Shown here in pieces: positions 12,060-26,326 of a stretch of 64,000 nt of DNA. This DNA is from Ottelia alismoides. Taxonomy: Eukaryota > Streptophyta > Magnoliopsida > Alismatales > Hydrocharitaceae. Positions within the stretch are counted from its first letter, which is position 1. Every line of letters begins with the position of its first letter. The stretch spans positions 124,001 through 188,000 of the forward strand of contig JAZKJV010000086.1 of NCBI GenBank assembly GCA_037367405.1, read 5' to 3'. The position numbers and the translations under genes are program-made. The notes beneath the pieces are model-generated. The model made no database searches. It was not told where the DNA came from and saw only the letters and a program-made list of their open reading frames with translations.

Positions 12060-13200
12060 ACACAAAAAAAATTAATAAAGGAAAGGTTTCTTCATCTTCG
12101 AGTCCATATGTGATGATTGATTATACATGTATGGATTCTATTCCTTCGCAACTGCATGAACCTCTTCCTAGACCTCTATCTGAAGAGGGCCCGACCAACC
12201 CCTTCCCCCAAGCACTCCGCTTGGCTAAGGGGAATAAAAGAGAAAAAAAGATCAACAGTTAGAGTTCAGCTAATAGATGATTGATAGATTCCATACACAT
12301 GTGACTCTATAGGAGGAACTAGAGCAAATCCCTCTCATCCAAAAGAATTTGAGAGAGAAGAACACTATCCGCAAGAAGAAGAGGAACCATCAAGCAGAGA
12401 TCCATGTGTTGTCTCGTGCCACTTTCTTCACTATCCAGAATCGTCTCCAACCAAGAGGCTAGATACAGGAGCTCCCTATGTCTAATGTCACATCCATGAG
12501 CAGAACTCTATTATACAACAACTCTTCTATTAACCTCCTACTATCAACCTTTCTCGACCGATTCGAGTCCGGTCCTCTTTAACAAAGCAGGACAATCCTT
12601 CAGTTCACTAATAGATCTGTCAAGAGGTCAAAGGGGTTGTTGAAGGATGTAGTCATCATAATTTAGGGCCTGAAATTCCACGTGGACTTTGTTTTGTTGG
12701 ACATGGACATCAATGAAGCTGTCACCGATACCCCCATCATCCTAGGATGTCCATACTTGACCACAGCCAAGGTGGTGTCCGATCATGATAGTGCGAAGGT
12801 GTACTTTCGCATCGAGGGCAAGAGTATACAAAAATAGACGATTGAGAGACCAGAGCGCAAGACTCATCTTGCTCAAAGCAGTTTAGTGATGCATAAAAGA
12901 TGATTGAGGTAGAGAGATGTCCACCAGGAGTGTGACTTTGTGATCACTGATGATGAAGCCGCTTGATCCGATCCCGTTTCATGAACCCTTCTCTCACCTT
13001 TAGATACTACAGATCCACAATTTTCAGCAAAGGAGAGTTTGGAGAGCACACTCTTGGTCGAGGACACTGTTGAGGCTGATGACTGCGTTCATGATAGTGA
13101 AGCATATATTTGTATCTTGTGATTCTGATCCAGATCCCTCAGATTCGTACTTAGACTGGGCAGTGTTTGATGATCTATTACCCTATCTGATTTCCCAAAG
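12060..13200 (+). pseudogene. Athila A protease (decayed)
   Basis: This is a retropepsin-like protease remnant. The active-site region reads NNSSINLL where Athila B has DSGSSINLL, so the catalytic Asp is lost. Downstream the frame holds GLLKDVV, FHVDFVLLDMDI and TDTPIILG, the flap and C-terminal part of the fold. Stops include TAG at the position of a Gln codon in the motif KDVV-I-x-GLKF. An acidic spacer follows to about 13200, leading to the RT region. It can no longer process a polyprotein. Confidence 0.8.
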
Positions 13201-13338
13201 CTAGCAGCTAGGGTGGAGACCGTGCCAGCACCAAGTACAGATACAATAGCAAGGCCATCTTCTCAAGTCGTCCATGATCAATGAGATTTCTCTCATTCAT
13301 ATTTGGTTGCATTCACCTAGACTTTTCAATGGCTAGAT

Positions 13339-13800
13339 TTGCAAGCTCCCAGTTGTCCAGAACTAAAGCCTATTCCACAGTTGTTGAACTATAGATTCCT
13401 TGCGAGTGAGCATGAGATGTACCCAATCATTATCTCAGCAGATTTGACTGGAGAACACGAATCTCATCTGATGGTTGTTCTTGAAAGGAATCACACAAAA
13501 ATAGGATGGAGTGTAGATGATCTCCAGGGGATAAGTCTGGCTCTGTGCTCCCACCATATCTATCTCGAGGAGGATGCCAAGCCATTGTGTGAGTTCCAGA
13601 GATGATTGAACCCGAATCTTCGAGAGGTGGACATGAAGGAAATATCGAAATGGTGGAGTGCCTATTTTATCTACCCATCTCCGACTCGAAGTGAGTTAGT
13701 CCATTGCATGTAGTGAACAAGAAGACGGGTATCACTACAGTTGTGAGCGAGTCCGGAGAGGAGAAATTTACCCGGGTACCCACTTCATAGAGGGTTTATG
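13339..13800 (+). pseudogene. Athila A reverse transcriptase, N-terminal part
   Basis: An open stretch (13339-13605) has HLMVVLERNHTKIGW, GISLALCSHHIYLEEDAKP and so on, the conserved segment that precedes the RT fingers in Athila pol. After a stop, traces resembling LNPNLREV and the fingers region continue. The sequence ends at GGGTTTATG (13800), exactly where a subfamily-2 LTR interrupts the codons before the Asp-Tyr-Arg-Arg-Leu motif. It continues at 26768. Confidence 0.8.
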
Positions 13801-15943
13801 TGTTAGCCATGCAAGCCCGAGGCGAACCATTCTTACCATAAATGTTATTGTAATATATGATTTATTAATAAAAGTCTTATATTGTTTCATTCCCTTTTTG
13901 AGATTAAACGAAAGAATGCACTATAAGGTCCCTTTGTACAATTAGGGTTATGTACCATGGCCATCTTGATAATTATACAATTTTTGATTCATTAATTGAA
14001 TCATAGAGGCTGGTGCTTGGATGAATATCTAAGGATTTAGATTGAGGACTCATCAAGCACCGTTAAATGATTGTTAAGAGATTATCTCCAGCCAAGGAGA
14101 TAATCCTTTCTCATAAGGCTGATATTTGATCGATCTCTTTATGCAGGTCCTTTGCATAGGAATAGTGATTCGGAGGAGTCATATTAGTCAGGTCAAAGAG
14201 TTGACTTAACGAGATCGAGATAACCTATGTCCTATATTGAATGTTGTCATAATATAGGCACACATACTCTGACCTGAGATATATGTGTTACTATATATCT
14301 GAGTGTATACATTTGGCAGACCAATAGGTTGATGACTTAACCAAGGTCTATACACTGGCAAGTTGGTGTATATGTAAGGGAATATGAGTAGTACGATCTC
14401 TCAAAAGGATCATACAGGTTCACTTGTGAACCGGAAGAGATGAGCTCACTCATGAGGTATTGGGACCGATCAAACTCCATGCATGGTCATCATGATTTGG
14501 ATGCATGACAAGAATTTGAAGGTATGGTATATTCTTTGGGAAAGCATATGATTGATACCCATTCCAAATGACCAAGATTGAGAAACATGATGATTAAACC
14601 CTAAAAACAATAGTGTAAATTTGATCTATACCTCTGGGTTTATCATAGATCTTCCAGTATGCATGATGTACATGTGTTAGGAATACCTGAGGGTGATGTC
14701 ATCATAAATGATTGTATAACCGTGATGCTTCCATTCTGAGGGAGCGATGAAACAGGCTTGGATTTTAGTGACTCCTCTTAGTAGAGAAGTAATCTAATCT
14801 TGGTCCTAGTGTTGCACATTGATCTGAATGAGATTCAGATGCAACGAGAAGATTAGATTTGTGGTATTGATTTAATCAAGCATCTATGAGAAGTCCATGA
14901 GATCTAAATTTGAGATGTGATCTCAACATCCAAGTAACTATACATGGAAAAATACAATCGCCCTGTACTAATCTCCAAGTATTTGCGTAGAAAGCACATT
15001 ATTCTTGAAAGGGTTCAATAATAATTCTAGCGTTGAATTATATCTAATTATTGGAATGATTTGAATTTGATTCACATTATTGGAATATGATTTAATTAAA
15101 TGTGATTTAATTATCTTAAATAATGTGAATTTGATTCATATTATTGGAATGCTTGTGAATGATTATCCAATATAATTAAATGTGATTTAATTATTATGGA
15201 TAGAAATAATGTAGATAGCAATATCCAATAATCCGTAATATATTATAAATGTGATTTATAATGTATTAAGAGAGCTTATTATTATTATTATTTATATTTG
15301 TTGATTAATTATTGGTGTTAATTGGATTCACATTGGATAATTAATTGAAAATGCAGATCTTATTTTATTTTGGGTTGTGAATGTGATTCACATATTTTCA
15401 ATGACAAGATTGCAATATTCTCAAAAGAATTATGAATTATTTTTGTAGAATATTTTACAACAATTGTTGTTGTAAATATTGGAGATACTTGGAATTAAGA
15501 AATTTTGGATATTGCCAAGATTACATTGGAATTCTCCTACTCCAAATGGGGGTAGGGATGACAACCAATTCCAACATGGAAAGGGTGGCAGCCCACCACT
15601 CCCATATGGAAGGGAAGATTTCCATCTCCAATATCTCCAAGATTTGTTGATTTAATTTGAGGATTAAATTATGCCGATTTATCAATATATATTTAATCTA
15701 ATTAAATTAATTCTTGTTGTGTTTTAGCCCACAACATCTTGGTTATTAAAAGACGCAAAAATCAATCTCATCCATTGATTTTGTGTAATCCATGGATTGT
15801 GATCCATGGACTCCCAAAACCCTATATAAGGAGACACACCCCTTGCCTTTCTAAAGGGTTAAGAATATAAACAAGAAAGCACTATTCTCTCCCATTATTC
15901 ACACACCCTCTCTCCCTCTCTTACCATTGGTTGTCGTCCACCA

Positions 15944-18275
15944 TGTTGGACATACGAGCCCACAGCGAGCCATTATGCAATAAATGTTATTGCAAATATC
16001 ATTTACCTAATCTGAAATGAAGAATAACTAATTTGCATATTAGGTCCCTTGGTATAATTAGGGTTATGTACCATGGTCATCTTAATGATCATACAACTGT
16101 TAATTCAACTATTGAATCATAAAGGCTGGTGCTTAGATGAATATATAAAGAGTTAGATTGAGGGCTCATCAAGCACCGTCAAATGATTGTTAAGAGATGT
16201 TCTCCAACCTGAGCAGGGGCTGGCAATCCTTTCTCACATAGGCTGATATCTGACCGACCTCTTGATGCAGATCCTCTGCATAGGAATAGAGATTCAGAGG
16301 TGTCAGATTAGTTAGGTCAAAGAGTTGACTTAACGAGATCGAGATAACCAAAGTCTTATATCGTATGTTGTCCCGATACCGGCACGCATCCTCTGACCGG
16401 AGACAGATGTGTTACTATATGTCTGAGTATGTACATTTGGCAAACTGATAGGTTGATGACTTAACCAAGGTCTATACACCGTCGCGCTGGTGTGCATATA
16501 TGGACTATGAGTAATACGATCTCTCAAAGGGATCATACATGTTCATTTACTGAACCGGAAGACATGAGCTCACTCATGAGATATTGGGAAGAATTAAATT
16601 CCGTGCATGATCATCTCGCTTTGGAAGCTTGACTGAATTTATTGGTTTGATATATACTTTTGGAAAGTATATAATCAAGACCTAGGTATGATACATGCTT
16701 TTGGAAAGTATGTGATCGATACCAACTACACATGTTAAAATGAGAAGCTTACTGATAAAACACTGAAATAGATAGTATAAAGTTGATCTAATACTCCGGA
16801 TTTATTCTGAGTCTTCCAGTATGCAGGATGGACAGGAGTTGGGTATACCTGAGGATGATGTGATCATAGACGATTTTATAACCATGACGCTTCCATTCCT
16901 AGGGAGTGATAAAACATGTCTGGATTTTAGTGACTCCTCTCAGTAGAGAAGTAATCTGATCTTTGTCCAAATGTTGGACAATTATCTGAATGTGATTCAG
17001 ATGCAATGAGAATATTAGATTTGCGGTCTTGATTTAATCAAGCATCTATGGGAGGCCCGAGATCTGGATTCGAGAAATGATCTCAATATACGTGGAACAA
17101 TACAATCGCCCTATCCTTATTTCCAAGTATCCTTAGAGAAAGCGCATTATTCTTGAAAGAGTTCATGGATAATGTCATTGTTGATATATGTATCCCAGAA
17201 TCGAGAAAATTGATAATTAAATGTGATTTAATTATAATGGATAATATGAATTTGATTCATGTTATAAAGAGAGTTATCATGGATGTGAATGTGTTTCACA
17301 TTTTTTCCGATGGCATGATTGCAATATTTCACAAGATAATTATAAATTATTTTTGCGAAATAATTACAAAAATTGTTGTTCTAAATCATGGAGATATCAT
17401 GAGATAATGATATCTCATTAGATAATGAGATCTCATGGGAAAATGAGATCTCATGAGATTATTAGTAGCCGTCCCCCCTTTTTAGGGGATATGGTTTATC
17501 TCATCACTATCTCCAAGGATAATTAATTGATTTAATTTGAATTTGAATATATTGATTTATCGATATATATTAAATTAAATTAATTGTTATTGTGTTTTTA
17601 CAACAACATCTTAGCCATTGAAAGAAACACAAATCAATCTCATCCATTGATTATGTGTTGCCCATGGATTGAGATCCATGGGTTCCCAAAGCCCTATATA
17701 AGAAGAGGCATCCATTGCTCTTTAAAATACATGATTAATGAATGCTCTCTCTATCTCTCTCTCTATACACGCCCACTCTCTCTATCTCTCTCATGTGGCT
17801 GTCCATCATGGATGCCCTAGAGAGATTCTCCATCGTCGCAGCGTCGTCGTAATGCTGCCCAATCGTTTGCTCATGGATCTCCATCTACTTCGGCGTGCCT
17901 TGCTCGTGAAGAAGACATCGTATCTCGTTTGTCGAGATAAGGAGATCCGTGGCTTGGATCTTCAACATGAGTTGCGAGAAGCGCGTGTTTCATCAACACG
18001 CTCGCAAGCGTCTCCTCCGACTGATCGAACTTGAGATAGGAGGTCTCTTCGTTTAGAGACTCGATCGCAACCACGCTTCAAGAGGTGATATTATTACTTG
18101 TTTGTGGTTTATATGAAATGATCGAGAAGTGTTATTGGATCTTGTGGTTCCATCACATAAAAAAATTTAATTTCCACTGCCCGGAGCAACAAGTGCGACT
18201 AGTCGCTCCCGATTGCATTCAATGCGATAATCACACTTCCGTGATGCGCTTGAGGATTTTTTCCCAAATCATTCA
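15944..18275 (+). repeat. 5' LTR of the old copia element
   Basis: It runs from TGTTGGACATACGAGCCC to ATTCA, 2332 bases. Compared with the 3' LTR it has lost about 295 bases between about 17275 and 17280, which removes most of the U3 palindromes. The palindromic GATATCTC/GAGATCTC cassette is at about 17397-17460. A TATA box TATATAAG is at 17695-17702, preceded by the conserved CATGGAT-TGAG-ATCCATG inverted repeat. Confidence 0.9.
17695..17702 (+). promoter_or_regulatory. TATA box of the old copia 5' LTR
   Basis: TATATAAG lies just downstream of the CATGGAT/ATCCATG inverted repeat and upstream of a CT-rich stretch. The same spacing occurs in the young element (45607-45614 and 53545-53552). 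It defines U3 as about the first 2 kb of the LTR when the deletion is allowed for. Confidence 0.7.
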
Positions 18276-18277
18276 AG

Positions 18278-18290
18278 TGGTATCAGAGCC
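18278..18290 (+). other. Copia primer-binding site (tRNA-iMet type)
   Basis: TGGTATCAGAGCC lies two bases after the LTR end. It is complementary to the 3' end of plant initiator tRNA-Met, the standard copia primer. Confidence 0.95.
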
Positions 18291-21200
18291 AGGTTGTCGA
18301 AGGTTTTGGATGAGATCCATGAACCTACAAAGATTTGGGCTCGTTTGGGTTCGTTAGGATTTTAGCATTTCAATTTTCGCAGCCCTGTCTTGAGATAAAA
18401 TTTCATCCCTGTTTAAATGTTTAAATACTAAATTTTAAATTGGATAATGTTCCCCATTAATTAAGGGAACACTAGGATCTGAGTTTGCGTGATTTGGAAT
18501 CCGAAAAAGATATGATCTTTTTAATAACCATATGTCTATTGTTTCAGGGATAGCGATTAGTGACGTAATTAAAGAGTTAATTACGGGTCCTAAATGCATG
18601 GAAATACATAATTATCAATTGAGTTTTATTTTAAATCAAATTGGTGAACACAATAAATTTAGTTTGTATTAATTGGATTTAAATTGATCGAGTTATGTTA
18701 ATTTTAGTTAGTAGGAGTCACTGCTGGAAATTAACAAACTTGATCATTAACCTTGTGATTGCCATTCAAATAAATTAATGAAAATTAATTATTAATTTTC
18801 TGAAATGATTATTGGTAAATATTTGTGAAATATTTAAAGATGATATTTATTTCCTTGAATGACATTGCATTGATCAAAATTAAAAGATAGTTGATCTTGC
18901 TCACAATTGGTTAATATGAAATTTCCAACAAACAATGTTTTTCATGAAAACTCTAGTTTATCCTATAATAGTTGTAGGTCAACCTTTACATGCATAACCT
19001 TGTTGCTTGAATAGGATTGGGGATTTGTTTAGAAAATATCCTTATAATATTATCAAAATGGTTTTTATGAATATTATGTGGTATAATTTCGGTTGAAAAA
19101 TCGATGATCATCTCAAGTACAACGTGATCCATTTTGAATTATCCTTTCCCAAGGTGGATATGTTGTCTAGTCGGGGAGCGTTGGGGTAGCAGGTCGCACC
19201 GGTTGCGGTCTGTTCCACTCTCGTCAGTACTGGCCATGACAGCGAGTAGGGTTGGTATAATGCTGAAGAAATCATGATGTATTTCTAATTATTAAAATTT
19301 GAAATAATATGTATTTGAGATAATAACATAATTCAAGTAACAACTAAGAATGTTTGTTTGATATTAATTGGATCATTAATTTAATATGAGTAGATTAACT
19401 GGAATCTAATTAAAATTAAGACACTCTATTATAAATAGATGTGTTATTTCCCTCGGAAGAATTGATCATAGTGAATATGATTCATGGTGATTAATTAGAA
19501 TTTGAATATGATATAGAGGATCACATAAGTGACATCCATGGTCTCCCGTCATGGCGAAGGGTTCCGTCACCAGATATTGTATGTAGGAGAAGCTTATGCA
19601 AAGTGACAGCTCCTACACATAATCCATTTGGATCGGGCTCTTCGCTTCTCGAAAGCGTAAGGCCGTATACGTAGTGACACCAATATCGGGTCCTCATATT
19701 ATTGGGGTGATATTGGATTGCGTATAGCGAGTATTATGTCTGTCGACAGTTGGTTCAATTAGTGACGGGTCAACATCACCTTAGGGGTGGTGGGCCCGAG
19801 TGTTAGAGACCGAATTGGGAGATGCAAGTTGTACTTGCAAGGTGGAATGTGTTCCTGCTTCTTTTTATCAGAGTCAGAAGTTCTCATATTATTGGATGTG
19901 ACAATGATAAGGAAGGAGATCCTAGATCTTGCTGAGATATAATGGTGAGTATATCTCTTACATTGAAAGTGATTAAGGGAATGAACTTTCAGTGTTGACA
20001 AAGCAAGACAACTTTTATATAAAAACTCTTAAATCAAAGTAAAATATGTATATATATATAAATATATACACTTATAAAAATTTCTTATTTCAGATAATCC
20101 TTCATTAAACCCACTCAATGTTATACTCAATAATAACCTATAAAATATAATGGATTGGACTCATGATCCAGATATTGTACTTGTAGTTGGACACATAATG
20201 CACGTAGTCGCTTTGTGCAAGTTTCCTCAACATAATGAGGTATGACAATTAATTAAGAAAATAAGACATACCTTAGGGTTCGTATGTCTCTATAGTCTTC
20301 ATCTTTCATCGAGTGTACTTTGGAAGTGACATGTCGATGGTGATCGTAATTGTCGAATAATCCCTATAAAATCAATGAAGATATTCTGGCATACATATGT
20401 GCTCTTGACATTTATCATAAATGACATGGTTCTCTGCATTATGCAGAATGGTAGCTCGAAAGAGATGATGTATTCAAAATGTTTGAATACCTGCCTGAAC
20501 TAAGTTTTTGAGTTAAGATGGATGTAGAAATGATGAATGTCATCAATCTACTGTCTATACTCAATTCATTCGTGAAGCTTCATAATATTCACATTGTATG
20601 AATTTAATGAAGCATGTATAAATGTTGAAATGCTCTTATATTGAATTCTTTTGAATTTAACATAAGAGATCCTTAGTCTTAAGCAATGTTTGTTTATAGA
20701 TAAAGGGAGCACGATGGAAGCATGGGTCAGACCCAAGATGAGAAGGACAGTCAAATAGTTGACCGTACTTCTATGACTTCCATATGACATCCTAATAGTT
20801 GGATGAATTCCATTAATGCAATACGTTGGTGTGTTGATAGTATGACTATCAAGTCTGTCTAGAATCCTTAGAGAAGGACTCGGATAGAGCATCAGAATAA
20901 TCTACACAAATCATTAATATTAACTTGCTTATTGAATGAGATAAAGTCTTATAATTGTATCTCAATCTTCTAACAACACTTACAATGGGTTGCATATATT
21001 TTAGAAAACTAGAAAATTTGATCTTAAGGTTTATAGTTATTCACATGGATATTGATGCAAATGTTGCAACAATCTCTGTTGGATTGATAGACTTCTTAAT
21101 TTCAGTGGAAGATCCTTAGTCTTAGAGAATGTCTCTGTGACCTAGATAATAGAATACACTCATCGTTTATTTCTAAATGTTGGAAATAAACATGAATTCT

Positions 21201-21380
21201 GAGATAGAATTATCATAAAAGGTTATGGTGGATATATTTCAGATAGTAATCTAACATCTAGTAGACTCCACAAAATTAAAAATTAATGAATGGTTCATTA
21301 AGATTTCTAAAACAGAAAATTAAACCTTTAAAAGATCAATAGGCGAATGAAGATCATTTGACAATGATCTGGCATTAAGT
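18291..21380 (+). pseudogene. Old copia element, leader and gag region (no readable frame)
   Basis: No convincing gag motif or long frame is visible in these 3.1 kb. The sequence is AT-rich except for a GC-richer block at about 19140-19810. The region aligns along its length with 46205-49190 of the young element, so it is a family feature and not a random insert. The block contains competing inverted repeats around 19680-19720 (CCAATATC with GATATTGG). Confidence 0.6.
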
Positions 21381-21600
21381 TTTGGACATATGTTTGTTGA
21401 TGAGATGAATGGACTAGTAAGATATGAAACTTTAGAATGTCTAAAATTTCAAATCTTACATACCTATGAATATAGTATTTGAAGTAAAATATCCAATACA
21501 CCCTTCTTCGAGAACGGTGTTAGATGTCGAGGTATTCAAGATCTCATATATATTGATGTATGTGGATCATCTATATCATAATAAACATTATGGATATGTG
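21380..21600 (+). pseudogene. Old copia element, GAG-pre-integrase remnant
   Basis: The translation shows ETLECLKFQ followed by a decayed Cys-containing segment and NTPFFENGVRCRGIQDLIYIDVC, matching the copia domain that joins gag to integrase and ends in an IHTDVCGP-like motif. The young copy shows the same at 49202-49393. Stops interrupt it. A decayed integrase continues to about 22100 but the DDE residues cannot be placed with confidence. Confidence 0.7.
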
Positions 21601-22459
21601 GTATCTGTTTATGAGTATATATGATATGAGATTTCTTCTCTTCACCTAAGAAACCTTTGAAGTGTTCAAAGATTTCACAATTTTGTTTTAGAACCGAAGT
21701 TTGAAGAAAGATGAAATGAATTTAATCTAACCTAGGTAACTTGTACCTGTTAGATAAACTCAAAGAATACCTTATGGAGATATGAATATCATTCTTGTCT
21801 CACACATCCTAATAAACCTAAACTCAACAAAGTTGTAGGGAGATAAAATTGGATCATGTGTGACATGATCTTATCAATGATGAATTTTAGCCTGATTATC
21901 CCTTAGTTTCCTGGTATATATGTGTAGTAGAGACTACAACGTATATCCTTAATTAGGTTCCATTCAAGCTAGCTGAAATCTAGAACTAGAGAGTTCTACT
22001 TCATTAGGAAAATAAAGGATGATATTGGATACCTACTTTATGACGTTGAGATTCTTAAAAGATCTCATCTCTGAGAATGTTATTCTGAGAGGATTGAGAC
22101 TCTTGAGAATCAAGATAAAAATGAAGTAAAGGAACTCATTGAATCTTGAGATGATAATGAGGCTCCTGAAATCGGAAACCAAAAGTAGAATTAAAGATGA
22201 AACACTAATACCTCTTCAAATGAGTTTGAGGATGTATTCCATGCATCAGTTAAGTCTGACAATGACCGGACTTCATGTGATGAAGCTCCTGAGGATCATG
22301 ACATGGAAAGATGGATTTTAGTAATAAAGTCTAAAGTAGACTTCATATACAAGTGTTGTATATGGACCCTCGGGGATCTACCTAAAAGGGTAAGACCCTT
22401 TAAAGTGTTAATGGATCTTCAAGAGAAAGGGAGCCTGATGAGAAGCTAGAGACCTTTAA

Positions 22460-22930
22460 AGCATGGTTTGTAGCCATGAGCTACATACCAAGAGAAGACA
22501 TTGCTTGCATTGAGACTTGCTCTTCATTAACCATGCTTAAAATTATCAGAATATTGTAGCTATAGCTACACAACTTGACTTTGACATCTTCAAGATGGAG
22601 GACAAGATTGCATTCCTCTATGAATACCTCTCTGAGGATATTCACATGAAGTAGCCCCATGGCTTCATGATTGGGGAAAGTAAGGTGTGAAATCTAAATG
22701 AATCCATCTATGGACTCAAATAAGCTTCTTGTTGTTTGAACATAAGATTTGACGAAATTATAAATGTTATGATTTCAGATAGAATCTTGATGAACCATAT
22801 GAAGCTTAGTGGGAGTGCCTTTGTTTTCATCGTGCTAAATGTAGATGATATCTAAATTATTTAGAATGATATAAGTATGATAATAAGTGTTTTATCATCT
22901 GGCTATTGCATACAATGAGATATGATCTCA
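22460..22930 (+). pseudogene. Old copia element, reverse transcriptase remnant
   Basis: Copia RT motifs are recognisable with stops: an SLTMLKIIRIL-like stretch, DFDIFKMEDKIAFLYEYL corresponding to the DVKTAFLNG motif, EDIHMK-stop-PHGFM, and a YVDD-like box reading NVDD (codons at 22841-22849). Premature stops TAG 22652-22654 and TAA 22721-22723 both recur in the young element at 50463-50465 and 50531-50533. The protein could not be functional. Confidence 0.8.
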
Positions 22931-23689
22931 AAAAATGCCTCTTGGATCTTAGTTCTGAAGGTGTTCAGAAGCAAAGAGAAGAAGCTATTGGGACCGTCAC
23001 ATTAGTAGTACACCTTGAACATATTCCATTTTTTTGGAAAATTCCAAGAAAGGCTTATATCCCTTAAGATATGGTCCTGACCTATCTAAATGTATAGAAC
23101 CTCAAAGAGTTGAGGAAGTGAATGTTAAAACTGGTTGCCCTTTGTGCATCAGATACGAGAAGCTGAAAGTATGCTAGGTGTGTACAAAAGCCAGATGTCT
23201 GCCATGTAGTGGGATTACTAAAGTGTTGCTAATCCTACTATGGAGATAAAATACTTGATTGCAGAAATAACAAATCTTCATAGATAGCAAGATTTTTTGA
23301 GATAGTGATATGAAAGTCTTATCTTCAAAAGCTTAAGAATTTATAGATAGGGATCAAAAAGGATTTGGATACCTTAGGATATGGAGATCTCCCAGAATAG
23401 GGGTATTCTGATAAGGAATATGGAAATAGTGGTTATAAAAATTACTGAGCAATAGTATCAGGGACACTATAATTGCTTTATCAAGATTGAGTATTAGTTG
23501 CATATGATGCAACATTCGCATTGGATGCGAGCACTATTACTAGGAGATATGGAAGTGTTGTAAAACGACTTAGCATAGTCTTTTGGAAATAGAGTGACTG
23601 ATCATCTTACCTAGCAATTTTCTAAATAGACTATGATTGTTACATGAGTGTGGGTTTAAATGATTATCCCACTAATGGCTCTTAGAGCT
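22931..23689 (+). pseudogene. Old copia element, RNase H region and 3' end (decayed)
   Basis: By position this covers RNase H and the end of pol. No catalytic motif can be placed. The last 200 bases, with GCATGAGATGCAACATTCGC-like sequence and repeated GATGCG words, are well kept between both copies. The region ends in the polypurine tract. Confidence 0.5.
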
Positions 23690-23699
23690 AGTGGGAGAT
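23690..23699 (+). other. Polypurine tract of the old copia element
   Basis: AGTGGGAGAT immediately precedes the 3' LTR. The same sequence stands at 51478-51487 in the young element. It is the expected primer for plus-strand synthesis. Confidence 0.8.
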
Positions 23700-26326
23700 T
23701 GTCGGACATGAGAGCCCAAGGCGAGCCATTATGCAATAAATGTTATTGCGAATATCATTCCCTAATCTGAAATGAAAAATAACTATTTTGCATAATAGGT
23801 CCCTTAGTATAATTAGGGTTATGTACCATGGCCATCTTAATGATCATACAACTGTTAATTCAATTATTGAATCATAGAGGCTGGTGCTTGGATAAATATC
23901 TAATAAGTTAAATTGAGGACACATCAAGCACCGTCAAATGATTGTTAAGAGATGATCTCCAGCCTGAGTAGGAGATGGCAATCCTTTCTCACATAGGCTG
24001 ATATCTGACCGACCTCTTGATGTAGATCCTCTGCATAGGAATAGAGATTCGAGGTGTCAGATTAGTTAGGTCAAAGAGTTGACTTAACGAGATCGAGATA
24101 ACCAAAGTCCTTTATCATATGCTGTCACGATGCAGGCACGCATCCTCTGGCCGGAGATAGATGTGTTACTATATGTCTGAGTATGTACATTTGGCAGGCC
24201 AATACGTTTATGACCTAACCAAGGTCTATACACCAGCGCACTGGTGTACATATAAGGGCATATGAGTAATACGATCTCTCAAAGGGATCATACATGTTCA
24301 TTTACCGAACCTGAAGACATGAGCTCACTCATGAGATATTGGGAAGAATCAAATTTCGTGCACGGTCATCTCGCTTTGGAAGCATGACTGAATTTGTAGG
24401 TTTGATATATACTTTTGGAAAGTATATGATCAATACCTAGATATGATATATGCTTTTGAAAGTATATGATCAATACCAACTCCCAATGAGAAAATGAGAA
24501 ACTTACTGATAAAACCCTGAAGTAGACAGTATAAAGTTGATTTAATATTTCAGGTTTATTCTAAGTCTTCCAGTATGCAGGATGTATAAGTGTTGGGAAT
24601 ACCCGAGGGTGATATGATCATAAACGATTGTATAACCATGATGCTTCCATTCCTTGGGAGTGATGAAACAGGTCTGGATTTTAGTGACTCCTCTAAGTAG
24701 AGAAGTGATCAGATCTTGGTCCAATTGTTGGTCATTGATCTGAATGTGATTCATATACAATGAGAAGATTAGATTAGTGGTCTTGATTTAATCAAGCATC
24801 TATGAGAGGTTCGTGAGATCTGGATTTGAGATGTGATCTCAATATCCAAGTTACTATACATGGAATAATACAATCACCCTGTCCTTAACTCCAAGTATCC
24901 GCGGAGAAAGCGTATTATTCTTGAAAGAGTTCATGGATAATTTCATTGTTGATATATGTATCCAAGTATCGAGAAAATTGATTATTAAATGTGATTTATT
25001 TATCGTGGATAATATGAATTGATTCATATTATAAGGAGAGTTATCTAAGATAATTAAATGTGATTTAGTTATCAAAGATGTGAATAATGCGAATGTAATT
25101 CATATTATTTTATCACATGAGATTAGAGATCCAAGATAATTAAATACGATTTAATTATCATGGATATGAATTATATGCATAGCACTATCTATATTAACTA
25201 TATATATTATAAATGTGATTTATAATATATTGGAGAGAGCATATTGTGTTTTTATATTTGTTAATTAATTATTGATGTGAATTGAATTCACATTGGATGA
25301 TTAAATAGAATATAATTACGTTTTTTTGGATGTGAATGTGATTCACATTTTTTTACAATAGCATTATTGCAATATTTCAAAAGATAATTATAAATTATTT
25401 TTCTGAAATAATTTACTACAATTGTTGTTGTAACTCATGGAGATATCATGAGATAATGATATCTCATGAGATAATGAGATCTCATGAGAAAATGATATCA
25501 TGAGATGATTGGTAGCTGCCCCCCCTTTTTAGGGGATGTGGTTTATCTCCTCATTATCTCCAAGGATAATTAATTGATTTAATTTGAATTTAAAAATATT
25601 GATCTATCGATATATATTAAATTAAATTAAATTTATTGTTGTTGTGTTTTTACAACATCATCTTAGCCATTGAAAGAAACACAAGTCAATCTCATCCATT
25701 GATTATATGTTTCCCATGGATTGGGATCCATGGGTTCCCAAAATCCTATATATGACGAGGCATCCATTGCTCTTCAAAATACATGATTAATGAATGCTTT
25801 GTTTCTCTCTTTTTCTATACACGTCCACTCTCTCTATCTCTCTCATGTGGTCGTAGATCATGGATGCCCTAGAGAGATTCTCCATTGCCGCAGCGTCGCC
25901 GTAATGTTGCCCGATCGTTTACTCGTGGATCTCCATCTACTTCGGTGTGCCTTGCTCATGAATAATACATCGTATATCGTTTGTCAAGATCAGGAGAGCA
26001 GTGGCTTGGATCTTCAACATGAATTGCAAGAAGCACGTTTTTCATCAACACGCTCGTAAGCATCTCCTCCGACGGATCAGACTTGAGACAGGAGGTCTCT
26101 TTGTTTCGAGACTTGATGGCAACCACGCTTCAAGAGGTAATCTTATTACTTGCTTGGGGTTTAGATGAAACGATCCGAGAAGTGTTCTTGGATCATGTGG
26201 TCTCATCATAAAAAAATTTTAATTTCCGCTACCTCGAGCAAGTAGTGTGACAAGTCGCTTCCGATCACATACGATGCAATCCTCATGCTTCTGTGATGCG
26301 CTTGAGGATTTTTCCCATATCCTTCA
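23700..26326 (+). repeat. 3' LTR of the old copia element
   Basis: It runs from TGTCGGACATG to CCTTCA, 2627 bases, followed by the duplication CACCA. It keeps the full U3 palindrome series (about 24975-25440) that the 5' LTR has partly lost. The GAGATCTC cassette is at about 25440-25505 and the TATA region (CTATATATGA) at about 25746. Confidence 0.9.

Larger units (their letters stand above)
15944..26326 (+). mobile_element. Old complete Ty1/copia element
   Basis: It has two LTRs in direct orientation (15944-18275 and 23700-26326), a tRNA-Met primer site, a 5.4-kb internal region, a polypurine tract, and the duplication CACCA on both sides (15939-15943 and 26327-26331). In a 250-base stretch at the start, the LTRs differ at roughly 9 percent of positions, so the insertion is old. 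The 5' LTR also lacks about 0.3 kb around 17275. Pol motifs are readable but full of stops. It sits inside the transcribed part of a subfamily-2 LTR. Confidence 0.92.
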